Positions 45,448-56,931 of a stretch of DNA of 64,000 nucleotides are shown one piece after another (position 1 is the stretch's first letter; every line of letters begins with the position of its first letter). Below the pieces are notes generated by a model. That model was not told the origin of the DNA and searched no databases. It was given only the letters and a program-made list of their open reading frames with translations. The stretch is from Fallopia convolvulus. Lineage: Eukaryota; Streptophyta; Magnoliopsida; Caryophyllales; Polygonaceae. The translations under genes were made by a program, and so were the position numbers. The stretch is from contig OZ024724.1 in assembly GCA_964016875.1 (NCBI GenBank), forward strand, positions 18,518,501 through 18,582,500, read 5' to 3'.

Positions 45448-47009
45448 GGGAAAGAGTAGAAAACTTGTTGTCTTGAGTCTTGTTTGTTTTATGTGTTTTA
45501 TTTGTTTTTAGTAGCTCCTTATTCCATAAAAGCAAAAATCGATTTTTTTTTTGAAAAAGTAAAAAAAGAAAAAGAGAAATAAAAGAGTTTTAGAATTGAT
45601 AGATATCCCTTTCTTATGGTTCTATGATAGTAGTTGCTAGCATGATCATATAATTCCTTGCAAGCATGTCTTTGATAGTTTAGCCTGATTCATGTTTTGA
45701 AGTTGTTTTTAGGAAGGAATAGCATTTGATGAAATTAAGCATGTATACTTTTTAGCATAAGTGATGCAATCCAACAAAATAATGACCTAGTGAGTTAATT
45801 TTGGCCTTATAGGGAGAACATCAAAAATCCCTCTTCTTTTCTTGTGTGATTTACTCTCTATATGCATATTATCTCTTGGAATTGTGATGGTTATCTATTT
45901 CTTGAGACCTATATAAGATTTATAGTACATTACTTATGAAGATCATATGATAGAGAACTTATTTTTATAAGCCCTATTAATCCATATCCACCCTTATGTT
46001 ATCCTTCTTTTTGAAGCCAATTTTAGCCTGAAGCCTTTTATTTTTAGCTCCACAAAATTGTTCCCTAGCCGAAATAAGTTTGACCCTATCCGGGATTAGG
46101 ACTTAGTTTGGAGAGGTCAGTTTTGATTGAGTGAGATGTTATGATTGGTTTGAAATTGAGGGATTGTTGGGAAGGGTAGATTGGAAGTCTCTTGTTTTAT
46201 TTTGTAAAAAGAAAGATCTCTTGATAATAAGGATGCACAAAAGGAAATTTGTTGAGAAAAAGTGAAGGAAGTGTATACGATGAAGCTCATTAACGACCCT
46301 GCTGGTTCATTAACGAGGCTGCGCAAGAAAAACGAGGCTGCGCAAGAAAAGGGAAATTATATAAAAAAAAGGGATAGAGTTAAAGGAATTAGATTTGCAT
46401 TTGTGTTTAATAGATAAACCGGAGATTCTTTTGAGTTATTTTATGAGACTTTCTAGGATATGATGGGTGAGTGAAAGAGATAATGCATAACGTTAGAGTG
46501 AGTTTGGTTATCGTTTGAGAGTTTTTGTGTAAATGTGAGTTTTTAGGAGTCTTTGATTCCCGGATAATATTAGCACCACATGACCAAAATATTTTCACGC
46601 CTTATTGTCTTTACCAAGCCCCATTAGAACCCGGTCGAATGGAAACTTCTATGAAGTTTTTCATTGAGCATAAGTTCTTTTGATGATTTTTGCTTGTTTT
46701 GACAAATCTTAGGTGGAGAGTTTGGTGATATAAGTTCCAATTTCTATGTTTTTTTGTATATAATATGAGTTGAGAGATTGAATTTATAAGCCTAAACACT
46801 TGAGAGTTGAGTGAAACACATTATCCCTTGTGAGGTTGGATTGTACTTTCTTATGTCTATTTAGTGCATATATGTGTGATGAAATTAATAGTCATTTGCT
46901 ATTTTCTTCTATGTGTTGAAGTTGCTTTTTGGATGATGGCTATAGCTTGATAAGTATGATTGTTTGGTTTTGATTAGTGTTTAGTGATTGCTTGAGGACA
47001 AGCAAGTCT
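45448..47009 (+). other. 3' untranslated region of element A
   Basis: No coding frame. It matches element B 62794-64000 closely and contains a palindrome pair at 46286-46318. Confidence 0.7.
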
Positions 47010-47024
47010 AAGTATGGGGTATTT
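47010..47024 (+). promoter_or_regulatory. Polypurine tract of element A
   Basis: AAGTATGGGGTATTT directly precedes the 3' LTR; the expected primer site for plus-strand DNA synthesis. Confidence 0.75.
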
Positions 47025-48505
47025 TGATATTCATGTGCTTGGTATAATTTTTAGTGTGTTTTCTTAGTTTATTAGGTTTAGTTTTAGTAGTTTTAGGGTT
47101 AGTTTTGTGTGTTTTTGGATAAGTTTGTACATTTTATGAAAAGTATGGAAGCTACTCCGTTTTGTGTCTTTTTGTAGGTTTTAAGCAAGGAAACGGTGCT
47201 TTTCAGGAGCTGAGTGGAGTGCTATGGTGGAAGACGAAAGAATACGAGGATAAAGGAGTCGAAGTCAAGATTTTTAGAGTTGAAGTGTTGAAGAAAGCTA
47301 AATCCAGGCTCGTTAACGAGGTTGTGAAGGGTCGTTAACGAGGCTTAAAGATAGAGTTTTTCGAGAGTTCGTTGAGATGTTTACCGGCCTTGTGCGGAAA
47401 TTTATTCTGTGTCGGTAGGGTTTTTAATGAGTTTTAGGGTTATTATATTTTATATTTTAGGTCTTGTTATCTTTCTAGGTTTTGTTTCTATCCTTTTAGT
47501 GTTAGTTTCTATCTTTTAGGAAAGTTTTTATCTTCTAGTTTTTTTATTAGATAGCTTTATTAGTATAAATACCCTTCTTTTCTAGCCTAAGGAGGGGTGT
47601 TTGGACGTGTTCAAGGAGGAGACGAGAAGGAGGAGCCGAGGGAGAGAGTAGTCGAACCGAGGCTAATGAGAGTGAAGCTAAGGTCATTGATCGTGTTTTC
47701 GATTCGGTGTTCTTGTTGTTTTCGGTCTCTTCTGAAGTCTATAAGACGATAATTTTCTTAGTAATTTGAAGTAGTTTTGTTTTCAATGTTTTCTCTATTT
47801 GAAGTTATTTGCTTTATAGTTAGGAGTAGTGAGTAGTTTTCCTATCTAGGGTCGGGGTTAAACCCGGCATAGTTATGCATGGTTTTATGAGTAAGATGAT
47901 GTATTGAATGCCTTCTATCTATTTTTAGATTGCTTGTTGTGCTTATGCCTAGATGAAAATCGAGGTAATTTGAGTTTTTAACTTGATTGAAAGAGAAAGT
48001 TATAGACTTGAAGGTTGATATTGTTCGATTGCGAAAGTTTCGAGCTTTGGATCCAAAACAATTGATTGAGTGAATTGATTTATGAGAGTAGATTGATTTG
48101 CTTGCTAATCAGCGAAAGTTGATGAATTTATCTATTTAAAGGCATGATCTTTATCTTCTTACGAGTTTATATGCATGGCTATGTTGTGGTGACCCTTGTC
48201 CTAGGTTTTTATTCTTATTTGAATTTCTTAAGCTATATTCGTTACTGAGTTCGTTGCCTCAGTACCGAGTCTGTGTTTAGATCGTTAGTGTGTGTTTACG
48301 TAGTTTATCCAGGTTCGTTAACGACCCTGACAAAGTCGTTAACGAGGTTGGTCGTGAGAGTGTTGTGTTGTTTTGTTTTATTTTATTTTTCTTAGTAGTT
48401 TTGATAGATAAACAACCGTGCTTCCCGTGGAACGATCCTGACTCCCCTATACTCAGCAGGGTCTTGACTATAAATTTATTTGTTGTCAATGAAACGCTTT
48501 CAACA
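47025..48505 (+). repeat. Element A 3' LTR (1481 bp)
   Basis: TGATATTCATGTGCTTGG to CGCTTTCAACA. Carries tag pairs at 47309-47342 and 48312-48348. A likely TATA sequence is TATTAGTATAAATACCC (near 47560), followed by a CGAGAAGGAGGAGCCGAG leader. The same promoter stretch occurs in the 5' LTR near 39600. Confidence 0.88.
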
Positions 48506-48769
48506 ACTTGATAAAGACTTTGTGTAATTAGAAGGTTGTTCTATTTATTTACTAATTCTTTTTAAGTTAAGGCTTGTATAAGACCTTTTATTCTCTTTTC
48601 CGCTGTAAAGTTTTACTTAATTTTGTTAGGTTTTAAATAGTTTCATTTACCTTGTTCTAGTAAGTTCCGTTAGGTTAAAGCCTTGGATAACTCTGGTAGT
48701 CTGGTTTAGTCCTAATCGGGGTTACTGGCGGTAATACCTCCAGGGTAAGTAAGGGGGTGTTACATTGAC

Positions 48770-51232
48770 CCATGTATACATCGTCATACAGATTGCCTTA
48801 TAAAAAGGCATTATTGACATCGAGCTGATGAAACATCCACCAATTCGAAATGGCAATTGAGAGTACCACACGAACATTGACGGGCTTGACGACATGACTA
48901 AAAGTCTCAGTGTAGTCACATCCTTCTCTTTGATGAAACCTTTTTGCTACAAGGTGGGCTTTGAATCGATCAATCTTCCCATTGGGTTGATACTTGATGC
49001 GATATACCCACTTGCAACCAACTAGATTGTATGAAGGAGAAGGAGGCACCAACGTCCAAGTTTGGTTAGAACTTAGAGCATCATACTCAGTTTGCATAGT
49101 AGCACGCCAATCAGAATCTTTGAGAGCCATGGTGATGTTTTTGGGTTCTGATGGGGATAAAATTTGGGAGGAGAGATTTAGTTTTGTAATGGGTTTTGTG
49201 ATGTTAGTTTTGGACTTGGTTATAAATCCACGCTGCTCATGTGGATGCTGAGTTTGATTTGGGGTGTTTTGAGGAGGTGCAGCGAATATAATAGAATTAG
49301 GGTTTGGTGTCGGGACAACTACGTAATTGGCGAGTTGTGTGGACTGGTTTTGATTTGGAATAGTGGGTAAGATTTGAGATTGATTTGCAGGCGTGGAATT
49401 TGGGAAAGAATAAGAAGATTGAGTGGGTGGTGGAAGATTGGGTGGCGGAAGATTTTGTGGGACCCGACTAGTTGATGAAATTGGAGCATTTGACGTAGAA
49501 CGGGGGGAGAGAAATGGATTTTAGTGGTTATGGGTTGATATGATTGGTTATTTTGGTTGCGAAACAAATTGATTATTTTGGGAGTGGGTGGATTGTAATG
49601 TGGAGATGGGAGATAAAATTGAAGAGTTTTGATTTGGTGGGGCCAAGGAGATAGGGTTGGGTAGAAAACGTTGATGGCTTTGGATTGAGGCTTCTGGTGA
49701 ATGTCCAACGTGCAGATCTTTTTCCAAATTTAGTGGAATTGAATCCCATCCACTATTTTCAGAATTGATTTGCACATTAGGATTATTTTGTGGCGTGGAA
49801 ACTTGATCTCTTGAGAACAGAATTGAACCACATACACTAACAATAGAATCAAGTGGCTGATGTGATTTAGGCAACAGACTTGTGGTGGAAGCTTTGCACG
49901 TAATTCATTTTCCATAAACCGAACATGACGAGACACGTAAAGATGTTTTGTAGTAGGATCGAGACATAGAAAAGCACTTTGAGTTAAAGCATAGCCTACA
50001 AAAACACAAGGTGTAGAACGAGGTTCTAATTTATGTGAGTTGTATGGACGAAGCCATAGATAACAAAGACAACCAAAGCTTTTTAGTTTCATATAATTAG
50101 GTTGTTGATTTTGAAGACGGAAAAATGGAGAGTCATTATTCAACGTCGGTGTAGGCAACCGATTAATTAAAAATGTTGCGGTTTTGAGTGCAAAAGGCCA
50201 ATGATCCAAAGGAACTCTTGAAAATTTGAGTAAAGATAAACCGGTTTCAACGAGAAGTCGATTTTTCTTTCTGAAAGACCATTGTGTTCCGGAGTATGTG
50301 GAGGAGAGGTAAAACCGTAAAATGATATATTCCACTCCCCATTATATGTATATAAAATTTTGATTTTTGTTGATAGAAATTCTCAACCAGGTGCTTAAAA
50401 TTTTCAAAAATTCCTGTAGTTTCAGACTTCTTTTTCATGGGATAAAGCCACACATATTTAGTATAATGATCAATAAATACGACATAGTATTTAAAACCAT
50501 CATAAGATAAAACTGGTGAAGATCATACATCAGAGAATATGATTTCAAGAGGATGATTCAAAACAAGAGTAGAAACACTGAAAGGGAGTTTATGACTCTG
50601 ATTGATTTGACATGAAGTACATTCAGTCTGCTTGAAATTAAAAGTACATAATCCAACATTCTTTGCAAGAAATTTGAAAGTGTCCGATGAAGGATGCCCT
50701 AGTTTGTGATGCAAGGATGCCGAAACAGAGAGTGCAGTGTTGACAGAAGGATTCTTGGAAGGCCACAAATATACTCCATCAACGCAAGGCCCTTTAAGAA
50801 GGGTTTTCCATGTTTTGATATCCCTAACATGAAATCAATTTGACAAAAAAGAAGAGCATAGTTAGTATCTTTTGTAGACTTAGAGATTGATAGAATATTT
50901 TGTACATATCCGGAACACATAAAAATATTTGGAAACAAGAAATCACGATTTTTAGAATGAAGAGTAAGAGAACCTTTGTGAGTTATAGAAAGTCCCGATC
51001 CATTGCCTACAACCACCTTATCAGGACCGGAATATGGATAGTGATTGGAGAGATTATTAAGATCCTGAGTGGCATGATCAGAATAACCACTGTCCATTAG
51101 CCATTGATTTGGTGTAGGGTTCATTTGAGTGTAGTTGGCTTGGGGTTGACATGGGTTTGTAGGAAATCGGATGGAGGAAGGCAGCGAAAGATTGGGGAAT
51201 ATTTGTTTAAGATCGGAACAATGAGACATCAC
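48770..51232 (-). pseudogene. Copia pol, 5' part: protease, integrase, RT N-terminus
   Basis: Minus strand: protease WLMDSGYSDHATQDL (about 51100; catalytic DSG kept, usual A changed to Y), GAG-pre-integrase LHHKLGHPSSDTF...CTSCQINQSHKLPF (50600-50700), the integrase core with PLEIIFSDVW and FIDHYTKYVWLYPMKKKSE, the ERKNRLLVETGLSLL stretch (about 50250), and a Ser/Asn/Pro-rich linker (49320-49870). The RT start reads WRATMQTEYDALSSNQTWTL, CKWVYRIKYQPNG and QLDVNNAFL, then hits the nested insertion at 48769. Several frameshifts and stops (for example AFL followed by a stop near 48798) disable it. Confidence 0.88.
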
Positions 51233-52108
51233 ATGACAGAGTTCGTTAAACCATTGACAATAACCTTTGAAAGGTTTAGATCGGTATTGTTGGGAGTATT
51301 AATTTGATTGTGGAGGAGGGGTCTGGCGAGAGTTGGTGGACCATTTTTGTGGGTTGGAATTGGATTGTTGCCATTGAGATTGAGAAGAGGACGACTTACC
51401 TTTGTTCTTTGCCTTCGCTTGAGCATTGAGTGTCGTGATTTGAGATTGCTCCTTCAATGTAGTTTTGAGCGAGATCTCCTTGATTATCAGTTTCTCATGG
51501 AGTTCTTCAAAGGATATGGGAGAATCCCTGTTGTTGACTCAATCAATAACAGATTGAAAGGACTCATCTAGTCCTTGAAGAACATGATCAGTGAAGTCTT
51601 CGACAGAGACTGGAGCGCCAAGAGATGCAAGCATATCAGACGAAGTTTTGATGGTGTGCATCGAGTCGAAAACACTTTGGTTTTCCTTCTCTACATGCAT
51701 AAGCTTATATTTGATTTGTTTTATATGGCCGCGTGAGGTTGTACCATATGTTTGTTTGAGAAGATCCTAAACGGCTTTTGTAGTTTTGGCTTATGTAACC
51801 AGATTTGTGATGGAAGGAGATAGAGTACTAAGAATTGCTCCAAAAAGAAGATGATCTTGCCTCTTCCAAGTAAGATAGGCAGGATTTGGACTTAATGTAT
51901 TCATAATAGTACGAGTATTTGGATAAAGGATAGGATGAGTTCCATTGAGAAACTTAAACAAATCGTAACCTTTTGGAGTGGCTTCAATTTGAGTCTTCTG
52001 CCCTAGATAATTGGTAGACGAAAGTTTGAGAGAAGGCGGAAAATGAACGATAATGAAAGGATTCGTGGCCTCATGAAGATTAGGGAGAGTTGTTGAATAA
52101 TCTGCCAT
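51207..52108 (-). pseudogene. Copia gag
   Basis: Begins MADYSTTLPNLHEATNPF at 52108; an upstream in-frame ATG at 52165 arises from the LTR/PBS junction and is unlikely to be used. It continues through NYLGQKTQIEATPKGYDLF and YLTWKRQDHLLFGAI, hits a stop near 51790, and resumes with QIKYKLMHVEKENQSV and SFEELHEKLI (UBN2-type gag). The terminal knuckle reads CQWFNELCHVMSHC: the second zinc ligand (Cys) is Phe. Non-functional. Confidence 0.85.
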
Positions 52109-52148
52109 GTCTTTTGTGTGGGTTTTTTTTCTCAAGCTAGGATCTTTA

Positions 52149-52164
52149 GGCTTATATGATACCA
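52149..52164 (-). promoter_or_regulatory. Copia primer-binding site
   Basis: Minus strand TGGTATCATATAAGCC abuts the 5' LTR. TGGTATCA matches the initiator tRNA-Met PBS common in plant copia elements (TGGTATCAGAGC) at its first eight bases. Confidence 0.75.
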
Positions 52165-52375
52165 TTAAGATAAGAAATGAAGATAATCTTGTGTATGTTC
52201 TTCATTAACGTAGGAGGTATTTATACAAGAGTCTTCAATAATCCTTAACAAATATAAAAGATATTAATTAACTAATCTAGGAAACCAAAAGATAGTGAAA
52301 TCAGACTTTCCTAAAGACTAGCTACGTACATAAACTAATAGATATGATTTGCTATCTCATTTGATATCATTATTA
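52165..52375 (-). repeat. Copia 5' LTR
   Basis: 211 bp, about seven differences from 34964-35174; flanked on the right by TSD TAGGC. Confidence 0.88.
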
Positions 52376-52380
52376 TAGGC

Positions 52381-52575
52381 AACCCTTCCTTGAAGGTGGG
52401 TTTAGATTCGTTCCTCTAATGCATGAAAAATTACACACACCAAATCAAATACAAAAACAATAACACTTTGAACTACGTAAGGCTTGATTCTCTTTAAGAA
52501 GATACGTAGGCAACCCGTTATAACTCGGGTGCAGCCCAAATCATAAAACAAACCCAAAAATCTCCAAACGTGTTT
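52381..52575. mobile_element. Old LTR-like sequence, right part
   Basis: Continues the sequence interrupted at 34963, with GAACTACGTAAGG, GATACGTAGGCAACCCG and similar motifs. Confidence 0.4.
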
Positions 52576-53050
52576 ATATTATTAATAGAATTGTAAAGAT
52601 GTACAGATAAGGGTCGAACTTTAAATTTAAATTAGATGTGTTTGTACAATGTTGTTTTCTTTTAACAATTTTTGTCTAACAAACATATACTAATTTGATT
52701 AGGCAATTCAATGAAAAATATATTTATATCTATGCGCACAGTTACTCAATAAAGGGCTCCACTTCTTCGCAATTCCTATGTATGTAAGTTTAGAGCAAAT
52801 GATATTCATGTGAGCACATGACCACTTTCTCTAACCAACGCTTGAGCAATTGATGTGAAAATAGACAAATTACCCGAATCAACCCCAACAGGAAGTGTGC
52901 AACTTACATTGCGGGTGACATCTACTTGATTACTCGCGACATGCGAATTAAAATAATATGAGCAAAAGGTGGACGTCTCTTGAACGAGATAGACACTTCA
53001 TATTGATCCCTATACACGAGCTTTACTACCAACTATGCTCTTCACTCTTT
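52576..53050. other. Unassigned spacer, probably CACTA interior
   Basis: No frame is open. A direct repeat TTTACTACCAACTATG occurs near 53020 and 53046. Confidence 0.35.
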
Positions 53051-53054
53051 ACTA

Positions 53055-55300
53055 CCAACTATGAATAGTCAAGTGTGCCATTGAATAAAAAAACCCTTGG
53101 GGAAAGATTCGCTCCAGCTTGCACAATATTATTGGTATTTTTTTATACAAATTCATAACTACTTCAGACTTAAACTCGTAACATGTGAGGTCCTTAAAGA
53201 ATGCACTCAATTGAGTAATGGGCTCCAAACTTTGTCCTCAAGAAATTCCCAAATAGCAACAAGCAACAACCTTTGCATGAATACGTGACAATAATGATTC
53301 TTCATCCTAAAAAGTCTAAGCTTATGCAAGTCAATACAACAACTCAAGATGGAAACATAACCATTCAGGATTTTTATGGATTTCAACCACTCAAGAAGTA
53401 CTTGCTTTTCAGGATGATCTAGGACATAGCAAGCCTTTGGGTACCTAGTCTTCTCCTCGTCGCGTTCCAACTCCGGTCGCTTGAACATATCCTTTAGATT
53501 CTTTCTTGCCTTCAAATTGTCTTTCGACTTTGTTGGAATGTCTGGAATGGTGAAAAATACATTATCGAAGACATTTTTTTCAATGTGCATGACATCCAGA
53601 TTATGTCTTACCTACTACTTTCCTAGTAAGGCAGGTCCCAGAAAATGCTTTTCTTCCTCCAACCCGAACCTCTATTCACAAGGTTATTGTGCTCCTCAGC
53701 TCTGACTTCAGTTATCTTTAACAAACCCATACTATCAATCTGGTCTAATATGGTGTATCTACAACAGAACCGATGGACCGCTCCTTACCCTTTTAGCTTT
53801 CTTGAAATTGGTCATGTTTTTTCAAAAGCGATGATCTTCTTCTATAAAACTCATGTGACAGTCGAACCAACACATTTTGTGTCCATGATTAGATAAAACG
53901 TATATGTGTCCTTCATGCATAACGACAAACATATTTCCCAGAAGTGCTCTATCCTACATAAACATCGGGTGGATGCAATAAATTTAATCAACATATGCAT
54001 GATTATAATTAACTATTTTTAAACATATCACACTAGAACATACGTGACAACATCGAATATGTCGAAAAGTCACTAATAGTCCAGAGTACAGCCGCACACA
54101 TGAAGAAATTTTGCTTCCTTCATGCATGATATGTGTACGCCTTGTTAAGCGACAAACTATTGAGCTTAGTTATCACTGGCTATAACTAGACATCCAACTT
54201 TTGCTTCGGGCTTTTCATTCCGAGCACAATAATCGTTAGAAATATAACATCGTCATGCATACGCATAGACATCGGAAGGTTGTAGGGTGTCAAAATCACA
54301 AGCCATGAAGGGTATTGCCGCCCCGATGATCCAAACAGAGTGAATCCGTATATGCACAAACCTAGATTGACATTTCGTGATTTTGTAGAAAAATATAGCC
54401 ACACTATAGTGAAATGACTCCATACCTCTACATTTGACAAATGTCGCATCACCCCATTGTACACGCTCCTCGGCTCCCACTTTAGTTATCTTTAACAAAT
54501 CCATACTATCTATTCGGTCTAATATCATGTATATGTCCTTGAGTACCAAGGGACCGCTCCTTATCCTTTTAACTTTTTTGAAATCGGTGTAAACCTCCTT
54601 TGAGAATCGGTGTAAACCTCCATTGAGAGTCGAACCAACACATTTTGCGTCCATGGGTTAGATAAAACACATATGTGTCCTTCATGCAATAAGGGCAATC
54701 ATATTTCCCAGAAGTGCTCCATCCTACATAAACATCGGGTGAATGCAATAAATTTAATCAACATATGCATGATTATAATTAACCATTTTTAAACATATAG
54801 AACTAGAACATACCTGACAACATTGAATATGCTAGAAAGTCGCTAAGAGTCCATAGTACAGCCGAATGCATGACAAAATTTTGCTTCCTCCCATGCAATG
54901 CATGTGTATGCCTCGTCAAGCACAAATTCTTGAGCTCGGCTATCAACGACTGCAAGTAGACATGCAACTTTTGCTTCGGGTTTTTCGGTCCAAGAATAAT
55001 AACTGTCAGAAACATAACTTCATCTCACATACATATTTACAATGGAGGTTGTAGGTTGTCAGAATCATAGGCCTTGACAAGTATTGCCACCCCGATGACC
55101 CGAACGACTTAAAACTGTTTGTGCATAAACCTAGATTGACATTTCGTGATTCTACGAAAAAATCCGGCCACGCTGCATTGAAATGACTACATGCCTCTAT
55201 ATCTGACTTATGTCTCATCACCCCATTTTCTACATGCTCTGCATGCCATCGCATGTGTTCAACAATCAACACTAAAGCGTATAACCTCTCCAACCATTCA
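53055..55300 (-). pseudogene. CACTA TNP2-type transposase, internally duplicated
   Basis: Read leftward: EHMRWHAEHVENGVMRHKSD (about 55250), NVNLGLCTNSFKSFGSSG, LTVIILGPKNPKQKL, KQNFVMHSAVLWTLSDF, CPYCMKDTYVFYLTHGRK (about 54670), then the same series again (VMRHLSNVEVW, NVNLGLCIYGFTLFGSSG, LGMKSPKQKLDV), then MHIEKNVFDNVF (53590), CHVFMQRLLLVAI and IIPILCKLERIFPQGFF-like (DUF4218, about 53100). These are the Transposase_21 and DUF4218 landmarks in their usual order, except that the first half occurs twice. Many stops, and intron-like gaps. Non-functional. Confidence 0.85.
53691..55236. repeat. 773-bp tandem duplication inside TNP2
   Basis: Unit 1 (53691-54463) and unit 2 (54464 to about 55236) align along their length. 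GCTCCTC(A/G)GCTC...TTTAGTTATCTTTAAC starts both, CCTACATAAACATCGGGTG lies mid-unit, and CATCACCCCATT ends both. Confidence 0.8.
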
Positions 55301-56291
55301 ATTATTGGCAAATTTAACCTCTCCAACCGCTCGGTACCGACCCTGCTGTGCAACCCAGTTTCTGTGCTTTTTTCTATTTATTTTTTAGGTCATTGTAGAG
55401 TCGTTACCGACCCCCCAAGGTCATTACCGACCTTGTGGATAGATAGTCGCTTCTTTCTTTTCAATTTCTGTTTTACGAGATCACTCCAGGCTCGTTAACG
55501 ACCCCCAGGGTCGTTACCGACCCTGTTTGAGACCCCGTTTTGCTTTTTTATTTCGTTTTTTTGTTTTTGATTTTGCTTACAGTGTATGCCAACTGAAGGT
55601 CGTCGAGCAAACAAAGCCATGGCTACACCTGAACAACTAACTAAGCAGATTGCTGAACTCTGTTTAGAGATAGAGGAGATCCAAAGAAAAAGGGAAACCA
55701 TAGCTGTTGAGGCATATGAAAAAGCTAATTACATGTGGGGTCCATATAGGAACCAAGGTGATACTTTTTATGCATGGAGGAATTACAATCAGCCGACCTG
55801 GGGCAATTATGCATACGACCAAGGGAGCCAACTTCCTCAACAAGAACAAAGAGTAACACCTTACAGACCCTCGGACTATCAAGAGACGCCATCATGGGTG
55901 CAAGGACTCTGTGACGGGATTAATGGAGTGAAGAATGAAATTGATGGAGTCCAAGCCAACCTTAACAATCAAATGAAACGATGGGGAGAGTTCGAGATCT
56001 GGAAAAAGAGCGCTGACTCACAACTTTGTAACCTAGCTGCACGGATTCCAAGACCTCAAGGGCAACTTCTGGGCCGACCCAAAGACAACCCTAGAGGACA
56101 AATTGCATCCATACACCTCAGAAGTGGAAAGGAGTTGCCAGATCGAGCCAAGCCTAAAGAAACTAAGCACGACAACGAAGATGATGCCCCGGTCAGGCTC
56201 GTTACCAACCCGAATCAGGTCGTTAACGAGGCTCCCCAGCTCGATAATGTTCCATTCATGACAGGTAAGTCTTCCGACCCGAAGAGAACCC
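55301..56291 (+). mobile_element. Athila-type fragment C
   Basis: Starts in internal leader-like DNA rich in GTCGTTACCGACC/CGTTAACGACC tags (55333-55520), includes the TGTATGCCAACTGAAGG gag start, and ends at CCTAG, where a truncated LTR of element B begins (56292). The junction TAGTTATGCATG fits both partners, suggesting microhomology-mediated joining. Confidence 0.65.
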
Positions 56292-56308
56292 TAGTTATGC
56301 ATGATTGA
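55586..56308 (+). CDS. Deletion-derived gag of fragment C (240 codons, open)
   Basis: Starts MPTEGRRANKAMATPEQL at the same TGTATGCC context as gag in element B, then a Glu/Lys-rich helix (AELCLEIEEIQRKRETI). It jumps straight to ANYMWGPYRNQ, skipping the whole capsid core and the CCHC knuckle (about 300 residues in B). It continues collinear with B through PSWVQGL, NNQMKRWGEFEIWKKS, PRPQGQL and a tag-encoded linker, then runs a few codons into the adjoining LTR. Unlike A and B it has no internal stop. Lacking capsid and RNA-binding parts it could not form particles. Whether it is translated is unknown. Confidence 0.55.
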   Translation: MPTEGRRANKAMATPEQLTKQIAELCLEIEEIQRKRETIAVEAYEKANYMWGPYRNQGDTFYAWRNYNQPTWGNYAYDQGSQLPQQEQRVTPYRPSDYQETPSWVQGLCDGINGVKNEIDGVQANLNNQMKRWGEFEIWKKSADSQLCNLAARIPRPQGQLLGRPKDNPRGQIASIHLRSGKELPDRAKPKETKHDNEDDAPVRLVTNPNQVVNEAPQLDNVPFMTGKSSDPKRTLVMHD

Positions 56309-56928
56309 CGAGTGAGCTGATGTTTTGAATGCCTTTTATCTATTTTTAGATTGCTTGTTGTGCTTATACTTAGACGATAGTCGAAGTAATTTGATTTTGC
56401 AATTTGATTGAAAGAGAAAGTTGTTAACTTGAAGGTTGATATTGTTCGATTACGAAATTTTCAAGTTTTGGATCCAAAACAAGTGATTGAGTAAATTAAT
56501 TTATGAGAATTTATTGATTTGCTTGCTAGTCAGCAAAAGTTGATGAATTTATCTATTTAAAGGCATGATTTTTATCTTCTTGTGAGTTTATATGCTTGGC
56601 TATGTTGTGGTAACTCTTGTCTTAGATTTTTATTCTTAATTGAGTTTGCATTCGTTACATTCGTTATCGAGTTAGTTGCCTCAGTACCAAACCTGCGTTT
56701 AGGTCATTATTTCTGTGATTCGTAGTGTTACCCAGGTTCGTTAACGACCCTGACAAAGTCGTTAACGAGGTTGGTCGTGTGTGTTTTTGTGTTGTTTTGC
56801 TTGTTTTTCCTGTTTTTAGTAGTTGATAAACAAATAACCGTGCTTCCCGTGGAACGATCCTGACTTCGCTATACTCAACGGGGTCTTGAATTATAAATTT
56901 ATTTTTTGTCAAGAATACCCTCTCAACA
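56292..56928 (+). repeat. Element B 5' LTR, first ~850 bp missing
   Basis: Matches element A 3' LTR from TAGTTATGCATGG (about 47871) to the end, TCTCAACA. Contains the tag pair at 56734-56770. Confidence 0.85.
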
Positions 56929-56931
56929 AAT

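Larger units (their letters stand above)
39088..48505 (+). mobile_element. Athila-type gypsy element A (pol-less, 5'-deleted)
   Basis: LTRs at 39088-40380 (3' end missing) and 47025-48505. In order: truncated LTR, gag from the middle of the capsid, CCHC knuckle, retropepsin-like protease, leader-intron module, Athila ORF, long 3' untranslated region, polypurine tract, LTR. No RT, RNase H or integrase domain can be found, so it would need another element's enzymes. The flanking 5-mers ACTCT and ACTTG agree only in ACT, so the target duplication is uncertain. Element B has the same order. Confidence 0.85.
36336..48764 (+). mobile_element. Solo gypsy LTR (~3.0 kb) inside copia pol, itself interrupted
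   Basis: Starts TGTAATAATTGTTG at 36336 and ends GGGGGTGTTACA at 48764. Flanking 5-mers are TTGCG (36331-36335) and TTGAC (48765-48769), a degraded target duplication. Removing it rejoins the copia RT reading (VYM.QPPGF). Its own sequence is 36336-39087 plus 48506-48764, with the Athila-type element A between. Ends and length fit a chromovirus-type LTR like those at 11862 and 27491, though the body is divergent. A leader-like GC-rich part lies at 36760-37360. Confidence 0.65.
34964..52375 (-). mobile_element. Ty1/copia retrotransposon (Ale/Ivana-like size), interrupted
   Basis: Two 211-bp LTRs (34964-35174 and 52165-52375) differ at about seven positions, and the 5-bp duplication TAGGC is perfect (34959-34963, 52376-52380). 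On the minus strand: PBS next to the 5' LTR, gag, protease, integrase, RT-RNase H, then a polypurine tract TTGAGGGGGCATAA before the 3' LTR. Without the 12.4-kb insert at 36336-48764 it would be about 4.98 kb, normal for copia. The pol is broken by frameshifts and stops as well as by the insert. Confidence 0.92.
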
